Shown: positions 1 to 7,673 of the stretch, piece after piece
Numbering within the stretch: the stretch's first letter is position 1
Layout: the number at the start of each line of letters is the position of its first letter
Assembly (NCBI RefSeq): GCF_036345915.1
Contig: NZ_CP107785.1
Coordinates: forward strand, 7,812,001 to 7,876,000
Direction of reading: 5' to 3'
Length of the DNA stretch: 64,000 bases
Source of the DNA: Nocardia sp. NBC_00565
GTDB lineage: Bacteria; Actinomycetota; Actinomycetes; Mycobacteriales; Mycobacteriaceae
The notes under the pieces: generated by a model
The model's database searches: none
What the model saw: the letters and a program-made list of their open reading frames with translations, nothing else
Told to the model about the DNA's origin: nothing
Translations under genes and position numbers: made by a program

Positions 1-752
1 CAGCGGTCAATCTCGCGGCCGCACTGGCGCATACCGGGATGACTGTTCTCGTGATCGATCTGGACCCTCAGGGCAATGCCAGCACCGCGCTCGGTATCGA
101 GCATCACTCGGGCGTTCCGTCGAGTTATGAACTCCTCATCGGCGAGGTGTCGGTGAGCGATGCGATCCAGCAGAGCCCGCACAGCGAACGGCTGCTGTGC
201 ATTCCGGCCACCATCGATCTGGCGGGTGCGGAGATCGAATTGGTTTCGATGGTGGCCAGGGAGGGGCGGCTGAAGGCCGCCATCCAGGAGGCGAATATCG
301 CCGGGTACGACATCGATTACGTGATGATCGACTGCCCGCCGTCGCTCGGTCTGCTCACCGTCAACGCACTCGTCGCGGCCAAAGAGGTGCTGATTCCGAT
401 CCAGTGCGAGTACTACGCGCTGGAGGGTGTCGGTCAGCTGCTCCGCAATATCGGTCTGGTGCAGGCGCATCTGAATCCCGAACTACACGTCTCCACGGTG
501 ATTCTCACTATGTACGACGGCCGGACCAAGTTGGCCGACCAGGTCGCCGAAGAGGTGCGTGGGCACTTCGGCGATGTGGTGCTGAAGTCGGTGATCCCCC
601 GCAGCGTGAAGGTCTCCGAGGCGCCGGGCTACGGCATGACGGTGCTCGATTATGATCCAGGCTCCCGGGGCGCGATGAGTTATCTGGACGCCGGTCGCGA
701 GATGGCTGCGCGGTCGGTGGTCCGGCCGGGTGCGGCAGAGAGCGCGCAATGA
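1..752 (+). CDS. parA: Chromosome partitioning ATPase ParA (5' end outside window)
   Basis: This is the Walker-type ATPase that works with ParB to move the chromosome origin. The reading frame is already open at base 3, where it encodes AVNLAAALAHTGM, so the deviant Walker A motif and the true start lie before the window. Visible motifs are VIDLDPQGNAST (the A' region), the Walker B-type VMIDCPPSLG and a C-terminal IPRSVKVSEAPGYG stretch typical of chromosomal ParA/Soj. The internal ATG at 39 cannot be the start because it would remove the nucleotide-binding loop. parB follows 65 nt downstream on the same strand, the usual parAB operon. Family assignment is firm. Confidence 0.96.
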   Translation, partial: AVNLAAALAHTGMTVLVIDLDPQGNASTALGIEHHSGVPSSYELLIGEVSVSDAIQQSPHSERLLCIPATIDLAGAEIELVSMVAREGRLKAAIQEANIAGYDIDYVMIDCPPSLGLLTVNALVAAKEVLIPIQCEYYALEGVGQLLRNIGLVQAHLNPELHVSTVILTMYDGRTKLADQVAEEVRGHFGDVVLKSVIPRSVKVSEAPGYGMTVLDYDPGSRGAMSYLDAGREMAARSVVRPGAAESAQ

Positions 753-817
753 TCCGACGGGATCAGATGATTGATCGGGTGCAGCGTGGTGGCGAACGAG
801 GAAAGGGTCGGTAACCG

Positions 818-1846
818 ATGACTCAGGCGAAGAAGGGCGGGCTAGGGCGCGGACTTGCCGCGTTGATTCCGACGGGGCCGACGGCCACACCGGGGCTCGG
901 TGCCACACCGGGGTTGGGCAGCGCCGCCGCCAATGTCGTCATCGGAATCGATCCGATCGGCCCGCAGCCCGCGTCGGCGTTCCTGCATCGGGTCCCCGAC
1001 CCCAGTGACGAGCAGCTGTCGGACAGCGGCGCGACCTATCGCGAGATTCCGCACGAGCAGATCGAGCCGAATCCGAAGCAGCCGCGCCACGTCTTCGAGG
1101 AAGAGGCGCTCGCCGAACTCGTGCACTCCATCCGTGAGTTCGGGCTGATGCAGCCGATCGTGGTGCGCCGGCTCGAGCCCACGGTGGACAAGTATCAGAT
1201 CGTCATGGGCGAGCGGCGCTGGCGGGCCTGCCAGGAGGCCGGTCTGGCCAGCATCCCGGCGATCGTGCGGGAGACCGCCGACGAGTCGATGCTGCGCGAC
1301 GCCCTGCTGGAGAATATCCACCGGGTGCAGCTGAACCCGCTCGAAGAGGCGGCGGCCTATCAGCAGCTGCTCGAGGAATTCGATGTCACCCATGAGGAAT
1401 TGGCCGCGCGAATCGGCCGATCTCGACCGGTCGTGACCAATATGATCCGCCTGTTGAAATTGCCGATCCCGGTGCAGCGCCGGGTCGCGGCGGGCGTGCT
1501 GTCCGCCGGCCACGCTCGCGCGCTGCTCGGCCTCGAGGCAGGCGCCGATGCCCAGGAGGTTCTCGCCGCTCGCATCGTTGCCGAGGGGCTGTCGGTGCGG
1601 GCCACCGAGGAATCCGTCACCCTGGCAAACCGGGACCCGGATGCGCCAACGCCCTCCGCTCCCCGGCGCAAGCCGATCCATATGCCTGGTCTGCAGGATG
1701 TGGCCGAGCGATTGTCGGAGTCCTTCGACACCAGGGTGACGGTGAGCCTCGGTAAGCGGAAGGGCAAGATCGTTGTCGAATTCGGTTCGGTCGAGGACCT
1801 CGAGCGCATCGTCGGCATGATGGAGCAGCAGCAGCTCAACATGTGA
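818..1846 (+). CDS. parB: Chromosome partitioning protein ParB
   Basis: ParB is the CTP-dependent DNA clamp that loads at parS, spreads, and is moved by ParA. The 342-residue product starts with the typical [14 protein letters not shown] segment, which binds ParA. It then has a ParB/Srx domain (about residues 75-165) with the CTP-binding GERRWRA motif, and a helix-turn-helix region (about 185-225, [20 protein letters not shown]). A short C-terminal dimerisation domain ends in EQQQLNM. Length and domain order match chromosomal ParB. The ATG at 818 is preceded by an AGG/GGT-rich stretch. I did not see a canonical parS palindrome in this window. Confidence 0.96.
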   Translation: MTQAKKGGLGRGLAALIPTGPTATPGLGATPGLGSAAANVVIGIDPIGPQPASAFLHRVPDPSDEQLSDSGATYREIPHEQIEPNPKQPRHVFEEEALAELVHSIREFGLMQPIVVRRLEPTVDKYQIVMGERRWRACQEAGLASIPAIVRETADESMLRDALLENIHRVQLNPLEEAAAYQQLLEEFDVTHEELAARIGRSRPVVTNMIRLLKLPIPVQRRVAAGVLSAGHARALLGLEAGADAQEVLAARIVAEGLSVRATEESVTLANRDPDAPTPSAPRRKPIHMPGLQDVAERLSESFDTRVTVSLGKRKGKIVVEFGSVEDLERIVGMMEQQQLNM

Positions 1847-2102
1847 CAGAAGTGGCAAAAATAGCCCTGTGTTTCCGACAGGCACGAGTCCGGCGCTGAA
1901 ACGTCACTGTGACGGCATCGAAAATCGGCCTCGGACAGGTTCCTTACTAACAGCACAGCGACGTGGAATGAGGCGGGTTCTCTTTGATCGCTTATTCTTG
2001 CTGGCGAGTGAATGCAGGCGCGAGCGAGCGCAGCGAGCGAGCCATGTCACAGCGTGCTTCGCTCACGGCGGAGCCGAGCGCCAGCGAGGCGGAGGCGTGA
2101 GC
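1847..2102. other. Intergenic region between parB and the GNAT-like gene
   Basis: This stretch is noncoding as I read it. An open frame runs through it into the next gene from 1869, but its residues are Arg/His-rich and unlike an acetyltransferase N-terminus. Its 3' third is occupied by the paired GAGCGAGCG / GGAGCCGAGCG repeat (2022-2090). No terminator hairpin is evident after parB. Confidence 0.5.
2022..2090 (+). repeat. Paired GAGCGAGCG-type dispersed repeat, copy A
   Basis: A 19-nt left part, gagcgagcgcagcgagcga (2022-2040), and a 21-nt right part beginning ggagccgagcgccagcga (2070-2090) flank a 29-nt unrelated spacer. Both parts recur identically at 43569-43587 and 43622-43642, around a different spacer of 34 nt. 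This copy runs up to the ribosome-binding site of the next gene. Confidence 0.75.
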
Positions 2103-2870
2103 GTGGATGAATCGGATAGCTGGAGGCTGAGCAGAGCGGTGTCGACCAGCGTCACAGCACTAACCCTCGGCGGACTCGACAAGCTACCCGCGCACGCGCG
2201 GCGTTGCGTGTTCTGGGAGATAGATCCGGCCCTTGCCGCGACGTCCCGGGAGTTCAGCGATCCGGTCTTCGAGAAGGAGGCCTGGCTCTCCACGGTCATG
2301 CTGGAGTGGGGTTCGTGCGGTCAGGTCGCGAACGTGGACGGCAATATCGCCGGGTGTGCTCTGTATTCGCCGCCGAGTGCCGTGCCACGCGCCGGGCTCT
2401 TCCCCACCTCACCGGTCAGCCCGGACGCGGTCCTGCTGACCACGCTGCGGGCCGAATTCCCCTACCAGGACGCCGACATAGCCAACCGGCTCGTATCGGC
2501 CGTGGTGGCCGATCTGGTGCGTCGCGGTGTGCGTGCGCTGGAGGCCTTCGGAATTCGCAAAGATCCCCCGGCGACGGCGATGTCGGATCGTTCGCTGGGC
2601 TCCATGCGATTGATGGAGCGGATCGGCTCACCGGTCCGGGACGCCGCCTCGGCCGGTAAGGCGATCGAATGCTCGCCGGAGACCTGCATGATCGAGGCCG
2701 ACTTCCTGGAGGACGTCGGCTTCGAAGTAGTCGCGCCGCATCATCGTTTCCCCCGGCTGCGTTTGGAACTCAATTCCGATCACGGTTGGAAGGAAGACGT
2801 CGAGCACGCACTCGATCAGCTGCTCGCGGCCGCCTCCCTGACGATCCCCTTCCGCGTCGGGGCTCCCTGA
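2103..2870 (+). CDS. GNAT-like acetyltransferase family protein (Rv3916c orthologue by position)
   Basis: This encodes a protein of 255 residues. In M. tuberculosis a gene of similar size (Rv3916c) occupies the same place between parB and cwlM. The segment around residues 35-165 (CVFWEIDP, then VANVDGNIAGCALYSPPSAVP, then ANRLVSAVVADLVRRGVRALEAFG) resembles a GNAT fold, with the acetyl-CoA helix replaced by a loosely conserved ANRLVSAVV. A cysteine-rich segment ECSPETCMIEADFLEDVGFEVVAPHHRFPRLRLEL near the C-terminus is characteristic of this group. The GTG at 2103 is chosen because GGAGG lies 7 nt upstream. A GTG at 2097 is too close to it. Substrate unknown. Confidence 0.72.
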   Translation: MDESDSWRLSRAVSTSVTALTLGGLDKLPAHARRCVFWEIDPALAATSREFSDPVFEKEAWLSTVMLEWGSCGQVANVDGNIAGCALYSPPSAVPRAGLFPTSPVSPDAVLLTTLRAEFPYQDADIANRLVSAVVADLVRRGVRALEAFGIRKDPPATAMSDRSLGSMRLMERIGSPVRDAASAGKAIECSPETCMIEADFLEDVGFEVVAPHHRFPRLRLELNSDHGWKEDVEHALDQLLAAASLTIPFRVGAP

Positions 2871-2889
2871 GACTCCCCCCGCACAGACC

Positions 2890-2928
2890 AGTGCGCCCCT
2901 GCTGACGGATGGTCGGCAGGGGCGCACT
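2890..2928. terminator. Bidirectional terminator hairpin
   Basis: A perfect 13-bp inverted repeat, agtgcgcccctgc (2890-2902) and its complement (2916-2928), encloses a 13-nt loop. It sits between the convergent ends of the GNAT-like gene (2870) and cwlM (2986), where a two-way intrinsic terminator is expected. Confidence 0.75.
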
Positions 2929-2985
2929 CGTATCAGAAGTACTTTGCTGATCTGTTCATAATCTATTGGACCGGAACGTAATTCA

Positions 2986-4182
2986 CTACATGCGGTCGGC
3001 CGCGGCCAACTCCTCGGCCAGCAGTTCAGCGAAGGTGTATGTGCCCGTTGGCTGATCGTCCTGGCCGAGCAGATACAGCCGCTTCACCGAGATCAGGATG
3101 GCTTCGGCGATCACATCGCGCACCCGCGGGTTGGTGAGCACCGTGGAGTCGTATGTGTTTGTCAGATAACCGATATCGACCTGCACGGTCGGCATCTTGG
3201 TCAGCCGTAGCAGATCCCAGGTTCGTGCGTGAGTTCGGCAGTCCTGCAATGAGGTTCGCGCGACCACCTCGCGCTGGATGAACCCGGCCAGCACCTGGCC
3301 GATCATCGATACCGACCCGTGCGAATTGCCGAAGTGGAAGCTTGCGACACCGTTCGCGGACGGGCTCGGATTGGTCGCGCAGCGCAGCGAGATCATCAGA
3401 TCGGCGTCGAAGGCGTTGGAGGTATCGGCCCGTTCGGCGTCGGTCGGGTTGGCGCCCCACGGCCGCGACAGGAAGGTCTCCATGCCGGTGGCGGCCATCC
3501 GGCCCTCCAGCCTGCTGGCCAGATCCCAGAGGATCTCCGACTCGTAGACGTCGCCGTATTCGCTCGGCACCGCGAAGCCCTTATCCGGACCGCCGAGACC
3601 CGGATCGATGACGATCCGTTTGCCGGTGAGCTGCGGACCGGCCCGATGCACGACCTCTTCCTCGGCGATCCGGTGCGGATTGCCGCCGGTGACGCGCGCG
3701 CCGAGCAGTTCGAGCGAGCGCAGCGTATCCGGACCGCAGATACCGTCCGCGGCCAGACCGATCTCCCGCTGGAACGAGGTCAGGCCGTCGTGGGTGTGCG
3801 GGCCGAAGTAGCCGTCGACCCGGTGTACGTAGAAACCGAGGTCCTGCAGCCTGCGCTGCAACGTTGCCACATCGTCGCCGTAGAGCGGCGCGGAGAGCTG
3901 ATAGATCAGCGTGCGTGCGCCGAGCCGGTAGGAGGCTTCCTTGAGAGCACGGTAGGTGGCCGGTCCGACGACGCCGTCGACCAGTAGTCCGCGGTGCTGT
4001 TGGAATGCGCGAACCGCCGAGTCGAGCTGGCGATCGAAGGAAGCGTCGGTGTCCTTCCAGTACTCTCGCGGATCAGCATGATCTGTTGCGGCGGAGTGCG
4101 TATGCAGAAACCCGAGACTTGCCAGGGTGCTCCGAACCTCGGCGACGGCTGGACCGGTATCGCCGTGACGAAGTCGGTGCAT
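2986..4182 (-). CDS. cwlM: CwlM-like peptidoglycan regulator (catalytically degenerate amidase_3)
   Basis: This encodes 398 residues with two N-terminal peptidoglycan-binding domains (about residues 5-65 and 90-150, with repeated VDG-x-FGP/VGP motifs). An N-acetylmuramoyl-L-alanine amidase type 3 fold (about 180-385) follows. In active amidases the first zinc ligand is the His of DPGHGG, but here the sequence reads DPGLGG. The later SIHAN-type His is also lost (SLRCATN), while the middle Glu survives (VYESEIL). This matches mycobacterial CwlM, known as a PknB-phosphorylated cytoplasmic activator of MurA rather than a hydrolase. The ATG at 4182 has AGGAAAGG about 9 nt upstream. An in-frame ATG at 4221 would add 13 residues. 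Confidence 0.88.
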   Translation of the reverse strand: MHRLRHGDTGPAVAEVRSTLASLGFLHTHSAATDHADPREYWKDTDASFDRQLDSAVRAFQQHRGLLVDGVVGPATYRALKEASYRLGARTLIYQLSAPLYGDDVATLQRRLQDLGFYVHRVDGYFGPHTHDGLTSFQREIGLAADGICGPDTLRSLELLGARVTGGNPHRIAEEEVVHRAGPQLTGKRIVIDPGLGGPDKGFAVPSEYGDVYESEILWDLASRLEGRMAATGMETFLSRPWGANPTDAERADTSNAFDADLMISLRCATNPSPSANGVASFHFGNSHGSVSMIGQVLAGFIQREVVARTSLQDCRTHARTWDLLRLTKMPTVQVDIGYLTNTYDSTVLTNPRVRDVIAEAILISVKRLYLLGQDDQPTGTYTFAELLAEELAAADRM

Positions 4183-4356
4183 GCGTGAGAGCCCTTTCCT
4201 TCCGTCAACCCGGGTACCCACTCATGCGATGGCTACACACCTTCGCACGACCGGAGGTCGGTCGATTGTCTCAGACCCGGACCGGAATTCAGCAATTCCC
4301 GGCGTCCAGGCATCCTACGGCGCGTCGTCGAATGACGGCGTTCTTTGACGGAAACG

Positions 4357-4683
4357 TCAGATGATGCCGTCGAGTTCACGCAACAGGGCGGCTTTGCCCT
4401 TCGCGCCGACGATCTGCTTCACCGGCTTGCCGCCGGAAAACAGCATCATAGTTGGCAACGAAAGGATCTGATAATCGCGGGCCGTGCCCGGATTGGCGTC
4501 CACGTCCAGCTTGGCCACGGTCAGCTTGTCCGCGTGCGCGCCCGCGATCTCCTCCAGCACCGGAGCGACCATCTTGCACGGACCGCACCAGTCGGCCCAG
4601 AAGTCGACGAGTACCGGCTTCTCACTGAGCAGCACGTCGTCGGCGAAGGACGCGTCGGTCACAGTGACCGTGTTTTCGGACAT
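4357..4683 (-). CDS. trxA: Thioredoxin
   Basis: This is a 108-residue cytosolic thioredoxin with the redox motif WCGPC at about residues 32-36 (FWADWCGPCKMVAPVLEE). It has the cis-proline loop LSLPTMMLF and a C-terminal GAKGKAALLREL helix. It reduces disulfides in client proteins and is recycled by the thioredoxin reductase encoded 32 nt upstream in the same transcript direction. Order and length match trxC (Rv3914) of M. tuberculosis. An AGGAG-type site precedes the ATG. Confidence 0.97.
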   Translation of the reverse strand: MSENTVTVTDASFADDVLLSEKPVLVDFWADWCGPCKMVAPVLEEIAGAHADKLTVAKLDVDANPGTARDYQILSLPTMMLFSGGKPVKQIVGAKGKAALLRELDGII

Positions 4684-4715
4684 GGGTATCTCCTTGTGAT
4701 GAAAAAGTGGTGAGA

Positions 4716-5702
4716 TCAGTTGGCGGGCACGGCAACTGAGTTGCCGGCGTGGTCCAGGGTGTTCGAGCTGATATCACCCTGTTCGGCCAGCCAGCGCTCG
4801 GCATCGATCGCGGCGCGACAGCCGGTGCCCGCGGCGGTGATGGCCTGGCGGTAGGTGTGGTCGACCAGATCGCCCGCGGCGAAGACGCCGGGCGCCGCGG
4901 TGGCGGTCGACGGGTGCACCACCTGCACGTAGCCCTCGTCGTCCAGCTCCACCTGGCCCTGCACCAGCTCACTGCGCGGATCATGGCCGATCGCCACGAA
5001 CAGGCCGGTCGCGGCCAGTTCGGAGGTCTCGCCGGTGCGGGTGTCGCGCAGTGTCAGACTCGTCACGCTGGTATCGCCGTTGACCTCGGCGACCTCGGCA
5101 TTGAGCACGAACTTGATCTTCTCGTTGGCCTTGGCGCGCTCCAGCATGATGCGCGAGGCACGGAATTCCTCGCGGCGGTGCACGATGGTCACGGTGCTGG
5201 CGAACTTGGTGAGGAAGGTCGCCTCCTCCATCGCGGAGTCGCCGCCGCCGACCACGACGATGTCCTGGCCCTTGAAGAAGAAGCCGTCACAGGTGGCGCA
5301 GGCGCTGACACCGCGGCCGAGCAGCTTCTGCTCGCCGGGGACGTTCAGATAGCGTGCGGCCGAACCCATGGCGAGGATCACGGCGTAGGCCTGGTAGGTC
5401 TCCTCACCCACCGTGACCGTTTTGATCGGACCGTTCAGGTCGATGGCGTCCACGTCCTCGGTGCGGATATCGGCGCCGAACCGCTTGGCCTGCTCGCGCA
5501 TCTCCTCCATGAGATCGGGGCCCATGATGCCGTCGCGGAAGCCGGGGAAGTTCTCGACCTCGGTGGTGGTCATCAGTGCGCCACCGAACTGTGTGCCCTC
5601 GAACAGCAGGGGCTGGAGTTCGGCGCGGGCGGCGTAGACGGCGGCGGTATAGCCAGCGGGTCCGGAGCCGACGATGATCAAGTCGCGAACTGCGTTGCTC
5701 AT
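4716..5702 (-). CDS. trxB: Thioredoxin-disulfide reductase
   Basis: This is a 328-residue NADPH-dependent flavoenzyme that reduces thioredoxin. The FAD-binding [15 protein letters not shown] is near the N-terminus. The redox-active CATC lies at about residues 137-140 ([11 protein letters not shown]), followed directly by the NADPH-binding [12 protein letters not shown]. The second FAD motif is [16 protein letters not shown]. All catalytic parts are intact. It precedes trxA on the minus strand and probably forms an operon with it and cwlM. Confidence 0.97.
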   Translation of the reverse strand: MSNAVRDLIIVGSGPAGYTAAVYAARAELQPLLFEGTQFGGALMTTTEVENFPGFRDGIMGPDLMEEMREQAKRFGADIRTEDVDAIDLNGPIKTVTVGEETYQAYAVILAMGSAARYLNVPGEQKLLGRGVSACATCDGFFFKGQDIVVVGGGDSAMEEATFLTKFASTVTIVHRREEFRASRIMLERAKANEKIKFVLNAEVAEVNGDTSVTSLTLRDTRTGETSELAATGLFVAIGHDPRSELVQGQVELDDEGYVQVVHPSTATAAPGVFAAGDLVDHTYRQAITAAGTGCRAAIDAERWLAEQGDISSNTLDHAGNSVAVPAN

Positions 5703-5769
5703 GGGGCCCTTCCGAGGGGAGATCGTTGGACGTGTGGGTCAACAACAGCGTAAACGGTGTTGTTCCCGA

Positions 5770-5791
5770 CGTGATGTGGGACAACATCACG
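5770..5791. promoter_or_regulatory. 8-bp inverted repeat upstream of trxB
   Basis: cgtgatgt (5770-5777) and acatcacg (5784-5791) are separated by 6 nt. They lie in the 108-nt gap between the anti-sigma gene and trxB. This could be an operator for trxB or a weak transcription stop. No known binding motif was matched. Confidence 0.3.
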
Positions 5792-5810
5792 ACGTGAAGC
5801 ATGCCACTCG

Positions 5811-6659
5811 CTAGCCGATGTCGGTGCGCGCCAACTGCTGGGGATCGTCGGTGCCGCAACTCATTCCGACGACCAGGGCGGTGATCTTGTGCGGGCGTGG
5901 GCCGGTGAGCAGGATCAGCACGGCGTCCCTGCCCTGGAAGGTGGTGTTGGTCGAGCCGAGGACGGTGCGGTCCAGTCCGTTGGCGTGCACGCAGCGATTC
6001 AGGGCCGCCGGAGTGCCGAGGACGCCGGTGACGTCATTGCGACCGAGTGCGCTGAGCGCGACGGTGGTGTCGAGTCCGTCACCGAGTTGGACATTGCTGG
6101 TGGTCGGCTGCGCCGATGGGGCGTCGTCGGGTCCGCGCATGGTTTCCACCACGATCGCGGCACAGGCGACGACCGCGATGACGGCGGCCGCGGCGGCCGG
6201 CCAGCGGAGCCGGCGCGGGCGGCGGCCGGCCAGCGGGATCGGGGCCGTGAACGTCTCGAGCTGGGCGTTGGCGATCGGGTGCGGCTCGGAGTCCGATGTG
6301 CCATCGGTGGATCCGGGCCACTGCGCGATGGCGGATTCGGGCCCGGCGGCGACGGAGGGCAGCCGATGGATGGTTGCGACCCGCTCGGTGGAATCCTCGG
6401 TCAGGTCGAGACCGTCTACGAACTGCTCGAGCCGGGCCGCGATATCGGCGGGCATCGGGTGGACGATGTGCTCGTCCCGGCCGAGGGCGCGCAATTCGGC
6501 GCCGACGTCGTCGAGCGAGCTCAGGAACCGCAGGGCATCCGGATCGCGGCGGACCACGGGCCATAGTTGCTCGCTTAGTTCCGGCGCAACATTGTCGGCG
6601 TGCAGATCGGCTAGCAGCTCCGGCGAGAACGGAGGCTGCGGAACGGATCGGGTCGCCAT
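5811..6659 (-). CDS. rsmA: Anti-sigma-M factor-like membrane protein (RsmA/Rv3912-like)
   Basis: This encodes 282 residues. Residues about 1-120 are a soluble, acidic and Leu-rich region (PELLADLHADNVAPELSEQLW). A proline/arginine stretch leads to one membrane segment (LRWPAAAAAVIAVVACAAIVV, about residues 155-178). The extracytoplasmic tail contains two cysteines (NRCVHANG and MSCGTDD). That architecture, together with its place directly after sigM and before trxB, identifies it as the likely SigM anti-sigma factor. The ATG at 6659 has CGGAGGTGCG just upstream. A more distal ATG at 6713 lacks such a site. Confidence 0.8.
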   Translation of the reverse strand: MATRSVPQPPFSPELLADLHADNVAPELSEQLWPVVRRDPDALRFLSSLDDVGAELRALGRDEHIVHPMPADIAARLEQFVDGLDLTEDSTERVATIHRLPSVAAGPESAIAQWPGSTDGTSDSEPHPIANAQLETFTAPIPLAGRRPRRLRWPAAAAAVIAVVACAAIVVETMRGPDDAPSAQPTTSNVQLGDGLDTTVALSALGRNDVTGVLGTPAALNRCVHANGLDRTVLGSTNTTFQGRDAVLILLTGPRPHKITALVVGMSCGTDDPQQLARTDIG

Positions 6660-6761
6660 CGCACCTCCGGGGTTCGCTAGTGGATATCGCGGGAGCTCGC
6701 ACGTAGCGGGCACTGCATGTACATCGTCTGGTTGTCCGTCACTATTAATGACGCATCTCGA

Positions 6762-7346
6762 CTACTTCCGGTTCCCCGGATCACGCAGAAATTCCAAACG
6801 TTCTTGTAGCCGCTGCCGACCGCGTGCGCACCGGCTCTTGATCGTCCCCTCCGGAACCCCGAGCAGCGCCGCCGTCTCGGCGACACTACGCCCCTCGAGT
6901 TCCACCGCGACCAGCGCCGCCCGCTGCTCCTCCGGCAGCGTGAACAGGGCGCGGTCGATGATCAGCGACATCTCCAGCTCAGCGATATCGTCCCTGGTGT
7001 CCTTCGGTTCGGGCATGGTCTCCGGCGACAGCGAGACCGCGCGACGAGTCTTGTTGCGCCGAATCCGGTCCAGGCAGGCGTTCACCACGATGGCGTGTAG
7101 CCAACTGCGCACCTCGGCCTCGGCGCGGAACGAGGCGGCGGTGCGGTGCGCGGAGAGCAGGGCGTCCTGCAGTGAGTCGGCCGCGTCCTCGCGGGTGTAG
7201 GAGGTGCGCAGGGCGGTCTGCCAGAGGTGATCGTTATGGCGGCGCAGAAGTTCGGCGAAAGCGTGCCGTTGGCCGGCGACATGGGCTCGCAGCAGTTCGG
7301 CATCGGTGAGTTCATCGGGTACGAACGAACGCTCGCGAAACACCAC
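6762..7346 (-). CDS. sigM: ECF RNA polymerase sigma factor SigM
   Basis: This is an ECF sigma factor of about 194 residues. Region 2 includes DAADSLQDALLSAHRTAASFR and WLHAIVVNACLDRIRRN. Region 4 contains LPEEQRAALVAVELEGRSVAETAALLGVPEGTIKSR, with a typical helix-turn-helix. The anti-sigma gene follows after 102 nt. In mycobacteria SigM controls envelope-related and ESX-related genes, which is known of the family and not shown here. The start is uncertain. GTG at 7346 has a GGGGGGAAGG site 8 nt upstream and gives a length near the M. tuberculosis protein. The frame remains open to a TTG at 7409. Confidence 0.88.
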   Translation of the reverse strand: MVFRERSFVPDELTDAELLRAHVAGQRHAFAELLRRHNDHLWQTALRTSYTREDAADSLQDALLSAHRTAASFRAEAEVRSWLHAIVVNACLDRIRRNKTRRAVSLSPETMPEPKDTRDDIAELEMSLIIDRALFTLPEEQRAALVAVELEGRSVAETAALLGVPEGTIKSRCARGRQRLQERLEFLRDPGNRK

Positions 7347-7673
7347 AGGCCGCGCCTTCCCCCCGTGGGAATCGTTCAGTTCGGACGGCAAAACCAACCC
7401 CTTGGACAACGCTCACGCGGTAACGGGCGCAACCGACCGTCACCGAAGTTTTCGCAGCGTCCAGGATCGAACAACCAGAACCTGGGAAGCTCCCCTGCTG
7501 AGAGCGCGGCTAGATCATATCGTTAGTAACGATTCAGCAGCAACCAGACGAGGTGCGCTCCGGACGGGAGCGATGTGCCCGGGGAATCGACACCGGCGGG
7601 CGAGGCGAAGCGTAGTTCAGCGGCGACACGGGAGTCGACACGTGCGGCGGGCGGTGGAGCTTTGCGGCGCTTT
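7347..7673. other. Intergenic region upstream of sigM
   Basis: A leader of roughly 330 nt lies between the mviN stop and sigM. I see no convincing gene, no hairpin and no clear GGAAC-type autoregulatory ECF promoter in it. The sigM promoter is presumably here. Confidence 0.35.

Noticed and set aside
1..2870. Search for parS sites near parAB
   Set aside because: No sequence close to the TGTTTCACGTGAAACA consensus was seen here or elsewhere in the window, so none is annotated.
5770..5791. Reading this inverted repeat as parS or a known regulator site
   Set aside because: It shares only a central ACGTG-like core with parS and differs in the arms. It is left as an unassigned inverted repeat.
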